Assembly (NCBI RefSeq): GCF_039962255.1
Contig: NZ_JAMPKY010000001.1
Span: 558,001 to 622,000, forward strand
From: Leptolyngbya subtilissima AS-A7
GTDB lineage: Bacteria > Cyanobacteriota > Cyanobacteriia > Phormidesmidales > Phormidesmidaceae
Direction of reading: 5' to 3'
Length of the DNA: 64,000 nt
Below, piece after piece: positions 36,599 to 44,168 of this stretch; position 1 is the first letter of the stretch; each line of letters starts with the position of its first letter. Under the pieces are notes generated by a model, which was not told the origin of the DNA, ran no database searches, and was given only the letters and a program-made list of their open reading frames with translations. The translations under genes were made by a program, and so were the position numbers.

Positions 36599-37279
36599 AT
36601 GCGAAATTTGTTAGTGTTTGGTGCTTTTGCGGTAAGCACAGCTGCAAGCTTCTTAATCAGTGAAAATCCTGCACAGGCTCTCGGTATTGCCTGTCCAGTG
36701 CCTATTCAAAGCCTGGTATCACCGTTAGATGCTAAGGCATCCACACAAAATGGCTGTCAAATTGGAATAGGGAATGGTGGAAATGACAGCTTAGATGCGT
36801 TCAATGGTCAGGAGCTTTTTGGTAAAGGTGACTGGAAATTTGCAGGAAAAGACGAAAACGGTGCGCTTCTAGAGAATCGGATCGGTGTCAACTTTACACC
36901 CGGAGCATCTCTTTCCGGAAATTGGGATATCTCTGACCTGTTTGGTGGTACTGTTATTCCCGACGATTGGACTGATATCGCATTAGTATTGAAGGGATCG
37001 GGCAGAGTTCCTGGTGTTAGTGGAACAAATAGCTTCGTTGCCTATCTACTCTCAGGCGTCGGACCAGATGGTTTCTCTGGCACTGTTGATGATTGGACTG
37101 GGTCTTGGAGCTCACCTTTCGTCAACAACAACGGTAGAACTCAGGCCGTGTCTCATATCTCTCTTTACTACCGAAATGGTGGTGAGCCAATCCCCACTCC
37201 AGCCCTACTGCCTGGTTTAGTGGGCTTAGGTGTGGCTGCCCTGCGCAAGCGCAAACAAGAGGAAAGCGAGAGCGCGTAA
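36599..37279 (+). CDS. Secreted PTPA-CTERM sorting-domain protein next to the exosortase
   Basis: This predicted exosortase substrate has 226 residues. The signal peptide spans about 1-28 (MRNLLVFGAFAVSTAASFLI, ending ENPAQALG). The body is Gly/Asn/Asp-rich with two cysteines (CPVP and NGCQ) and no enzyme motif. The C-terminal tag PTPALLPGLVGLGVAALRKR is followed by a short acidic tail, almost identical to that of the 8480 product. Being 222 bases from the exosortase makes it the most likely dedicated substrate. The body differs from the other two. A good terminator follows. Confidence 0.87.
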   Translation: MRNLLVFGAFAVSTAASFLISENPAQALGIACPVPIQSLVSPLDAKASTQNGCQIGIGNGGNDSLDAFNGQELFGKGDWKFAGKDENGALLENRIGVNFTPGASLSGNWDISDLFGGTVIPDDWTDIALVLKGSGRVPGVSGTNSFVAYLLSGVGPDGFSGTVDDWTGSWSSPFVNNNGRTQAVSHISLYYRNGGEPIPTPALLPGLVGLGVAALRKRKQEESESA

Positions 37280-37314
37280 TAGCGTCTTTAGCTTTTGCAT
37301 TTGATTGATGATTG

Positions 37315-37349
37315 AAAGCGCTACCTTTTCAAGGGGATAGCGCTTTTTT
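37315..37349 (+). terminator. Rho-independent terminator
   Basis: A stem of aaagcgcta (37315-37323) with tagcgcttt (37338-37346) is followed by a run of T to 37349. It lies 36 bases after the PTPA-CTERM stop. Confidence 0.85.
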
Positions 37350-37812
37350 ACTGCTCTTTTGAGTTTTTTAACGAAAATTTCTGGAAACATTTCAGTAACA
37401 TCTAGCGTCCTGAAAGTAGCAGATTCTAAAGGTTTACAAGTAAGTTTACGGAAGGCAATGACAATTTGTGAAGTTAAGGTAAGGTAGTTAAAGCAGCTAG
37501 GTAGCTAATGAATCATGCAGCTAACTTGCCTAGCCAATCGTGCATTGCTTCAGGGTTTCTATCTACCAACTCTGTTTGTCGTCTTTGCCTTTGTTCCATA
37601 AATTTGTCTTTCGACGATCAGTCAATGCGCCTTTCCTTGGATTTTGTTCGGGAAATGACTGTTGGCTGATGCTCAAATAAAGCTTTGGATCATAGTCACG
37701 CAAGTCATTACATTTTTAGACCGGAGACATTTTGAATATGGGCCTTAGACCTTGTTCTAAGGCTTAGAACAGGCATTGAGACGGCATTTATCCCCTGTAG
37801 GTTGGAGAAAAA
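37350..37812. other. Intergenic region, no gene seen
   Basis: About 460 AT-rich bases precede the DUF4347 gene and are presumably its promoter region. No credible coding frame is seen. A ggaga ribosome site sits at 37804-37808. Nothing else is recognisable. Confidence 0.45.
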
Positions 37813-40389
37813 ATGACGACTCAAAGTGTTCCTAGGCTGATTAAAGGTATTGTTTTTGTAGATGAGGCGATCGCCGATGCTGATACTCTGCTCAAAGGCC
37901 TTGACCCTGGCTTAGATGTAGTATTTCTCGACTCGGCCCAGGATGGTATTGACCAAATTACTGAAGCGCTGCGATCGCGCTCTGACTTAGATAGCATCCA
38001 CCTGCTCTCCCACGGCGAAGCGGGTGGGCTGACGTTGGGGGCAACGGTGCTTAACACTAACACCCTCGACAGCTACGGCTCGCAGCTAAGCCAGTGGCAG
38101 CGATCGCTCAACGATGGGGCTGATGTTCTGCTTTACGGCTGTAATGTAGGGTTTGGCCGCGGTGGCCTTGATTTTGTCAATCGTTTTAGCCAATGGACCC
38201 AGGCCGATATAGCGGCCTCTGACGACATTACAGGTAGCGGCGGTGACTGGGAGTTTGAGGTATTTTCGGGTGCAGTAGAGACGATTTCGGTCTTTAGCGC
38301 CGAGGCTCAAGCTAACTACGGTGAGAACCTGAATATTGTCACGGTTACCAGCATCGCCGACAGCGGCCCCGGTTCGCTACGGGCTGCCATTGCTGCCGCC
38401 CCCGCCGGCAGCGTGATTAAATTTGCCACAACCCTGGCTAACCAAACCATCAAGCTCACCAGCGGCGAGATCTTTGTGGGCCGCAACATTACCATTGATG
38501 GCAGCGGGGTGTCTAACCTTACCCTTAGTGGCAACAGCAGCAGCCGCATCTTTCAGGTGGGTACCTCGCAAACCGCTGTACAGGCGACTTTCAAAGGGTT
38601 GACCTTAGTCAACGGCAACGGCCAGGGTGCTCAAGTTCCGGGTATGGGGGGTGCCATCAACGGTGCTAACTTTGTCCGCATTACGCTTGTTGACAGCTTG
38701 CTTAAAAACAACAAGGCGGGCCGTGGTGGGGCGCTGCAGGTGGGTTCTGGAGCTCAAGTCACCATTCTGAACAGCGTCTTTGACAGCAATGACGGCACTT
38801 TGACCAACAACGGCAAGAGCGGTGGAGCAATCTCCACTAACAGTGCCGGTGGGCCGGGTGGGCCAGGCTTTATGGTGATTGAGAACTCTCGCTTTACTAA
38901 TAATCGGGGGTTTAATGGGGGTGCTGTCTACAATATTTCGTCACCCGTCACGGTTAAAAACTCGACTTTTCTTAACAATACTGCCATTGGTGAGGGCGGC
39001 GGCGCATTGTTTAGCGATGGCGCTGGGCCAGGTGGCCCAGGCACCACCTCAGGAGGGACTATTCGCATTGAGGGCAGCAGCTTTGAGGGTAACCAAGCCA
39101 AAGGTGGGGGTGGCGCGCTGTATATCTACAGCTACGGCACCGATAAGCTAGTGGTCGAAAACAGTACTCTGCTGAAAAATACGGTGTCTCTCAGCAGCCA
39201 AAATCTGGCTCGCGGTGGTGGGCTAGAGGTCAACGGCGGCACCGTCACGCTGCGTAATGTAGGTGTGGCCAACAATGTTGCAGAGAAGCAAGGCGGAGGT
39301 CTCTGGGTTCAGACTGGGCAGTCTGTCAATATCTCCAACAGCACCTTTTCTACCAATCGGGTCAACAATGATGCTGGGGGGGCAATGTTCTTAAACACCA
39401 GCTCTGCTGCCCCTGTTAACATTACCAATTCCACCATCGTCAACAACTTTGCTGGACGCGCTAACGGCGCACTATGGATGAACAGCGGTAATAAAGACTC
39501 AATTACACTGCGTAATTCGATTGTCGCTTTCAATAGGGCGGTTGATACGAGGCAGAACCAAGTCGGCTATACCCCCCGCGATGGCGGTGGCAATATTGAG
39601 TTTCCAGCGCCGGTCAATTCTGGCCCGCGGGTAGCTGCCAACAGTCGTCTTGTTGATCCACTGCTGGGTCCGCTAATGAAGATTGGCGATGACCTGGTAC
39701 ATCCGTTGCTATCGGGTAGCCCAGCGATCAACACCGGCGTGAAAACCACTGGCGTGCCCACCCAAGACCAACGCCAGTTCATCCGTGACTCTTTGATTGA
39801 TGTAGGGGCCTTTGAACGGGGCGGGTTGCCGACTTATGGCAGTAGCAGTAACGATATTCTTTTAGGCACTTCAGTGATCAATAGCTTTTCTGGGAGCAGC
39901 GGCAACGATACTCTTTTAGGCCTAGGCGGAGCCGACACGCTAACTGGCGGTACTGGAGCCGATCGCATCGTTTACACCGGACGATCGCAAGCCGAGGCCT
40001 TTGGCCAGTCAACCCTGGCGGCGCTCGATCGCATTGTAGGCTTTGATGCCATCCAGGGCGATCGCATTCAGCTCGACTACAACAACAATTTGCTCACCTC
40101 TGAGCAGCCAGGGGGACTATTCAATGCTGGCTTGAAAACTGGCACGACCTTAGAACAGGCCGCTCTGGCCGCTTACCAAGATAAAAATCAAACCTCCAGC
40201 GGAGCGCAAGCTATGGCGGCAAACCAGGCGGTGTTTTTCCGCTGGGGAACCCGCACGTTTCTATCTGTCAACGATAGTAACGCTGCTTTTTCTAAAAGCA
40301 CGGACCTAGTAGCCGAAGTCACGGGCATAGGAATGGCCGGGACTGATTCTACCGCTGGGACCTTAACGGTGACCAACTACTTTGCGTAA
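37813..40389 (+). CDS. Large secreted DUF4347 / parallel beta-helix / RTX-type protein
   Basis: This 858-residue extracellular protein has a DUF4347 domain at about 10-165 (GIVFVDEAIAD, SIHLLSHGEAGGLTLG, LLYGCNVGFGRGG), a long repeat region of about 175-660 with the Gly/Asn pattern of a right-handed beta-helix (GGAxxxxGG, NSTFxNN), and an RTX-like calcium-binding patch at about 690-725 (GSSGNDTLLGLGGADTLTGG, GADRIVYTG). A C-terminal domain with DRIVGFDAIQGDRIQLDY may carry the type I secretion signal. No N-terminal signal peptide is visible, which fits type I secretion. It lies between the exosortase pair and the second HpsJ-like gene. An adhesin or matrix role is likely. Confidence 0.88.
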   Translation: MTTQSVPRLIKGIVFVDEAIADADTLLKGLDPGLDVVFLDSAQDGIDQITEALRSRSDLDSIHLLSHGEAGGLTLGATVLNTNTLDSYGSQLSQWQRSLNDGADVLLYGCNVGFGRGGLDFVNRFSQWTQADIAASDDITGSGGDWEFEVFSGAVETISVFSAEAQANYGENLNIVTVTSIADSGPGSLRAAIAAAPAGSVIKFATTLANQTIKLTSGEIFVGRNITIDGSGVSNLTLSGNSSSRIFQVGTSQTAVQATFKGLTLVNGNGQGAQVPGMGGAINGANFVRITLVDSLLKNNKAGRGGALQVGSGAQVTILNSVFDSNDGTLTNNGKSGGAISTNSAGGPGGPGFMVIENSRFTNNRGFNGGAVYNISSPVTVKNSTFLNNTAIGEGGGALFSDGAGPGGPGTTSGGTIRIEGSSFEGNQAKGGGGALYIYSYGTDKLVVENSTLLKNTVSLSSQNLARGGGLEVNGGTVTLRNVGVANNVAEKQGGGLWVQTGQSVNISNSTFSTNRVNNDAGGAMFLNTSSAAPVNITNSTIVNNFAGRANGALWMNSGNKDSITLRNSIVAFNRAVDTRQNQVGYTPRDGGGNIEFPAPVNSGPRVAANSRLVDPLLGPLMKIGDDLVHPLLSGSPAINTGVKTTGVPTQDQRQFIRDSLIDVGAFERGGLPTYGSSSNDILLGTSVINSFSGSSGNDTLLGLGGADTLTGGTGADRIVYTGRSQAEAFGQSTLAALDRIVGFDAIQGDRIQLDYNNNLLTSEQPGGLFNAGLKTGTTLEQAALAAYQDKNQTSSGAQAMAANQAVFFRWGTRTFLSVNDSNAAFSKSTDLVAEVTGIGMAGTDSTAGTLTVTNYFA

Positions 40390-40413
40390 GACGACGATTT
40401 TCACACAGTAAGC

Positions 40414-40449
40414 CTGCAAAGCCCCGGCCATACGGCCGGGGCTTTGCAG
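40414..40449 (+). terminator. Perfect 16-base hairpin after the DUF4347 gene
   Basis: ctgcaaagccccggcc (40414-40429) pairs perfectly with ggccggggctttgcag (40434-40449) around a 4-base loop, 24 bases after the stop. There is no U-run, but the very stable GC-rich stem suggests termination or 3'-end protection. Confidence 0.7.
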
Positions 40450-40608
40450 ATCAGGCGGGTCCACCTATAAACATTCAGTGAAGCTAGATAAAACTGGGCG
40501 GAAACCACCGTCATCCCCTGAATAGGGTTGAAGTAAGCCTGTGCCCTAGCAGTGGTGTGCGCTCTCCCCATCCTAAAACTAAGCATTTATAGATCTGGAG
40601 TTTTATCT

Positions 40609-41232
40609 ATGGTTGGTGCTTCAAATCCGCTCTCTTCCCCCTCTCTCAGCGGCCAGGCGATCGCTCGTGTTGTCGGCTTTACCTGCATTTTTGGCTTTCT
40701 TGTCGACATGACCGCCCTTACCTTTCCCCTGGAGTGGGGAACAGCTTGGCGGGTGGGGTTATTGCAGCAAATGGGCGATCGCAGCATAGTGCTGCTCATT
40801 GGTGTTGCCCTATTAATCTACAGCGCTTGGGAGAACCAAAGCTTACGAAAGATGTTAGGCTTTCTAGCGATGGGACTAGGCACTCTTTTCCTGCTGATTT
40901 GCATGTTTGTAGTGCGCGAAAGTTTTCTACTTCACTCTCAGGCGATTGACAATATCGGCAACCAAGTTTCGCAGTTACAGACGCAGGTTGAAGCAGGCCG
41001 CTCCAACCCAGAAGTTATGGCCAATGCCACAGAGGATGATTTTGCTAATGCCTTGAGGGCTATTGACACTCAAGCTGAAACCCTGCGGCAAAATGCAAAA
41101 ACCACTATCACCAGAAGTGCTATTGCCAGCACCAGTAACTTCGCGGTAGTAGGCATTGGTTTATTGAGCTTAGGCCGCCTAGGCTCAACGGGGAAATACA
41201 GGGGCCGAAGCGCTAAAAAGACGCGGAAATAA
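40609..41232 (+). CDS. Second HpsJ-like membrane protein
   Basis: This paralogue of the 34758 product has 207 residues with the same plan: an N-terminal Ser/Pro-rich tail, helices at about 18-40, 55-75 and 80-102, a Gln/Ala-rich helical soluble part, a last helix near 180, and a basic end (RGRSAKKTRK). Shared segments include AWRVGLLQQMGDRSI and VVGIGLLSLGRLG. ATG 40609 is preceded by tctggag, which favours it over GTG 40552. There is no second exosortase nearby, so its partner may be the same enzyme, the DUF4347 protein's secretion system, or something outside the window. Confidence 0.8.
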   Translation: MVGASNPLSSPSLSGQAIARVVGFTCIFGFLVDMTALTFPLEWGTAWRVGLLQQMGDRSIVLLIGVALLIYSAWENQSLRKMLGFLAMGLGTLFLLICMFVVRESFLLHSQAIDNIGNQVSQLQTQVEAGRSNPEVMANATEDDFANALRAIDTQAETLRQNAKTTITRSAIASTSNFAVVGIGLLSLGRLGSTGKYRGRSAKKTRK

Positions 41233-41387
41233 ATTGCCTTTCACTTCGCCACAAAAATCGGTGCCGAATCAACCGGCACTAAATTTGTCGGCTTCACGTC
41301 ATTAAAGAACGACTCTTTTCGCTTACCTATGGCTAGCCTTTTTAAGATCACGAATCAGCAATTAACCAACCTTTTACAGCGAGCTAT

Positions 41388-42872
41388 ATGAATGATTATC
41401 CCGTTGTCATTATTGGGGCAGGGCCAGCAGGCCTAACTGCTGCCTACGAACTGCAGAAGCATAATCTCAAGTCTGTAGTACTTGAACAGGCAGATCGAGT
41501 AGGCGGTATTTCCCGTACCGAGACCTATAAGGATTATCGGTTTGACATCGGTGGTCATCGCTTTTTTACTAAAGTTGACGAAGTTAATGCGCTTTGGCAA
41601 GAAATCTTAGGTGATCAATTTATTCGAGTGCCCCGACTCTCACGAATTTACTACGATGGTAAATTTTATGACTATCCCCTTTCCCTATTTAAAACTCTGA
41701 ATAATTTAGGGCCACTGCAAAGTCTGCTGATTCTGATAAGCTATCTCAAAGCCAAATTCAAAAAATACCTACACCTTAACGCAAAAGCTGAGACTTTTGA
41801 AGAGTGGGTGATTGACTGCTTTGGTAATCGACTGTATCGAATTTTCTTTAAGACCTACACCGAAAAAGTATGGGGTTTACCCTGCAACCAAATTCGAGCC
41901 GATTGGGCAGCTCAGCGAATTAAGGATATGTCCTTGAAACGAGCTGTAATCAACGCTCTGTTTGGCAGCCAAAATGCCAAGAGTTTAATTAAAGAATTTG
42001 ACTATCCACGCCTAGGCCCTGGCATGATGTGGGAGCGCTGCCAGGAAATCGTTGAAACCCAGGGCTCCCCCATTCATCTCAACACCAAAGTGGTGCGAGT
42101 CGAGCGAGAGGGCAGTCGCGTTACCAAGGTGATCGCCGAGCAAGGCAATGAAACCATTGAACTGACCGGCGATCATTTCATCAACTCCATGCCGATCTCG
42201 GCTCTTGTCCACCGTCTTGATCCTCCACCCCCTGACGAAGTTTTAGCTGCAGCACGAGGGCTGAAGTATCGAGATTTTTTAATTGTCTCGCTAATCATTA
42301 ATCGCGACAAACTTTTTCCCGATAACTGGCTCTATATCCACAGCCCCGACTTTCGAGTAGGGCGCATTCAGAACTTTAAAAACTGGAGCCCAGCGATGGT
42401 GCCTGACCTCAGCAAAACCTGCTTAGGAATGGAATATTTTTGCAGCGAGGGTGATGACCTTTGGGAAATGTCAGAAGCGGAATTGGTTGAACTGGCTACT
42501 GAAGAAATTGTTGGTCTCAACTTGGGGGTGAAGCTAGTCGATGTGGAAGATGGCTGCGTGATTCGTCAACGCAAGGCTTATCCAGTCTACGACGGAGAGT
42601 ATCGCCAACATCTGCAGATGCTGCAAGACTACGTGATGACTTTTGAGAATCTGCAAACGGTGGGCCGCAACGGCATGCACCGCTATAACAACCAAGACCA
42701 CTCGATGTTGACAGCGCTGCTGGCGGCGAAAAACATTCTGGGTGAAGACCACGATCTGTGGAATGTGAACGTAGAGCGATCGTACCAGGAGAACTTTACG
42801 GACGAAGAGTGGAGTCGGCGACAGAAGGCTCAAACGCGGCCCGGCAGTGTGGCTCCCCTATCAGCGGTTTAG
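41388..42872 (+). CDS. FAD-dependent oxidoreductase, UDP-galactopyranose-mutase-like / amine-oxidase fold
   Basis: This 494-residue flavoprotein has a dinucleotide-binding start PVVIIGAGPAGLTAAYELQK, EQADRVGGISRTET and FDIGGHRFFTK (FAD contacts) and a C-terminal FAD segment with GRNGMHRYNNQDHSMLTALL. The family includes UDP-galactopyranose mutase and protoporphyrinogen oxidase-like enzymes; this subgroup is common in glycan clusters, but its substrate is undefined. It is followed at once by a GT2 gene, suggesting it makes or modifies an activated sugar or lipid-linked sugar for the second glycan module. The exact reaction is not known. Confidence 0.88.
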   Translation: MNDYPVVIIGAGPAGLTAAYELQKHNLKSVVLEQADRVGGISRTETYKDYRFDIGGHRFFTKVDEVNALWQEILGDQFIRVPRLSRIYYDGKFYDYPLSLFKTLNNLGPLQSLLILISYLKAKFKKYLHLNAKAETFEEWVIDCFGNRLYRIFFKTYTEKVWGLPCNQIRADWAAQRIKDMSLKRAVINALFGSQNAKSLIKEFDYPRLGPGMMWERCQEIVETQGSPIHLNTKVVRVEREGSRVTKVIAEQGNETIELTGDHFINSMPISALVHRLDPPPPDEVLAAARGLKYRDFLIVSLIINRDKLFPDNWLYIHSPDFRVGRIQNFKNWSPAMVPDLSKTCLGMEYFCSEGDDLWEMSEAELVELATEEIVGLNLGVKLVDVEDGCVIRQRKAYPVYDGEYRQHLQMLQDYVMTFENLQTVGRNGMHRYNNQDHSMLTALLAAKNILGEDHDLWNVNVERSYQENFTDEEWSRRQKAQTRPGSVAPLSAV

Positions 42873-42975
42873 TGAATGGTGTCTTTCCTTATCGATGCTT
42901 ACTCGTCTTGATCGCTGGGTATCACCTATGCCAAAGCAGTTGTGTACTCTATGGTTATCTTCCTACCGCTTACCA

Positions 42976-44124
42976 ATGTCTCCTAGCAGGAACTGCGATA
43001 ACACTACTTCTGAGCTAGAACTGGCTGAGACCCCGTTAATTTCGGTCATTATTCCGGCCTATAACGCAGAACAGTTCATTGCCCGAACGCTGGAGTCGGT
43101 GTTGGCACAAACTTACCGAAATATCGAAGTACTAGTTGTAGACGATGGCTCTCAAGATGACACAGCAGCGATTGTTCATCGGTATAAGCAGCAGGATGAT
43201 CGAGTAAAGCTATTGCACCAGAGCAACGCTGGAGTTGCTGCCGCTCGAAATTTAGCGATTCAGTCTGCCAGGGGAGAGTTTATTGCCCCTATTGATGCAG
43301 ACGATATTTGGAACTCGGAGGCGATCGCCAAGTTGGTAGTCCGATTTCAACAATCACGCTCTGACGTGGGAGTGGTATACACCTGGTCGTTAGATATTGA
43401 TGGGCAAGAGCGACCTACAGGCGGTTTCCATGCGGCGGCGATCGCAGGCAATGTCTATAAAACGATGATTTGCCATAACTTCTTGGGCAATGCTAGTTCT
43501 ACCCTAATTCGTAAGAGCTGCCTCGATCAGGTGGGCGGCTATGACTCGCAGTTAAGAGCCCAGCAAGCTCAAGGTTGTGAAGACTGGGATCTTTATCTGC
43601 GCCTTGCAGCCAGATATCCATTTGCCGTCGTACCAGAGTTCTTGGTGGGCTACCGCAAGCAAACTAGTAGTATGTCTGGTGACTATGGTCAAATGGCGCG
43701 ATCGCAGCAGCTCATGCTAGAAACTGCCCAGCAAAACCATCCTGAAACGCCGGGATTTCTTTATCGGCTATCGCGCAGCAGCTTTTACCTCTATCTGGCT
43801 CATCAATGCCATAGTCAGGGGCACGCTACTGACACGGTGTTTTGGCTATGGCAAGCGCTTAAAGTTGATCCGATAACTCCTTTGGGGCGGCCTGGCTTTT
43901 ACCAGTTACTAGTTACTAACTTGCTGCGATTAGGGCTTAGCCACAACTATCTTCCTACTCGGAAGGTAACCAAACTTCCTAATAAAAAGGCATCAATCTT
44001 AGATTTACCCCCCAGTGCAGTATCTACAACGGCATCCTCTGTAGCTCTCCGAGCCAGTCATCCAAAGGTGTGGATCAAGGTGTGGGTCAACGGAATTCTA
44101 CACCGCACGTTGCAATTTATCTAA
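42976..44124 (+). CDS. GT2 family glycosyltransferase
   Basis: This 382-residue GT-A transferase shows ISVIIPAYNAEQFIARTLES, VLVVDDGSQDDTAAIVHRYK, AGVAAARNLAIQSARGEF, the metal motif DADD (about 107-110) and GCEDWDLYLRLAARYPFAVV (catalytic-base ED region). ATG 42976 gives an N-terminus of about 20 residues before the first strand. In-frame starts further up (GTG 42847, ATG 42895, ATG 42928) exist, but the earliest overlaps the previous gene and adds non-family sequence. It lies about 100 bases downstream of the FAD oxidoreductase gene, likely in the same unit. Confidence 0.9.
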   Translation: MSPSRNCDNTTSELELAETPLISVIIPAYNAEQFIARTLESVLAQTYRNIEVLVVDDGSQDDTAAIVHRYKQQDDRVKLLHQSNAGVAAARNLAIQSARGEFIAPIDADDIWNSEAIAKLVVRFQQSRSDVGVVYTWSLDIDGQERPTGGFHAAAIAGNVYKTMICHNFLGNASSTLIRKSCLDQVGGYDSQLRAQQAQGCEDWDLYLRLAARYPFAVVPEFLVGYRKQTSSMSGDYGQMARSQQLMLETAQQNHPETPGFLYRLSRSSFYLYLAHQCHSQGHATDTVFWLWQALKVDPITPLGRPGFYQLLVTNLLRLGLSHNYLPTRKVTKLPNKKASILDLPPSAVSTTASSVALRASHPKVWIKVWVNGILHRTLQFI

Positions 44125-44168
44125 GTTAACTAACCAAATTCATTATTCTTGAGCCTGGAATCATCCCT

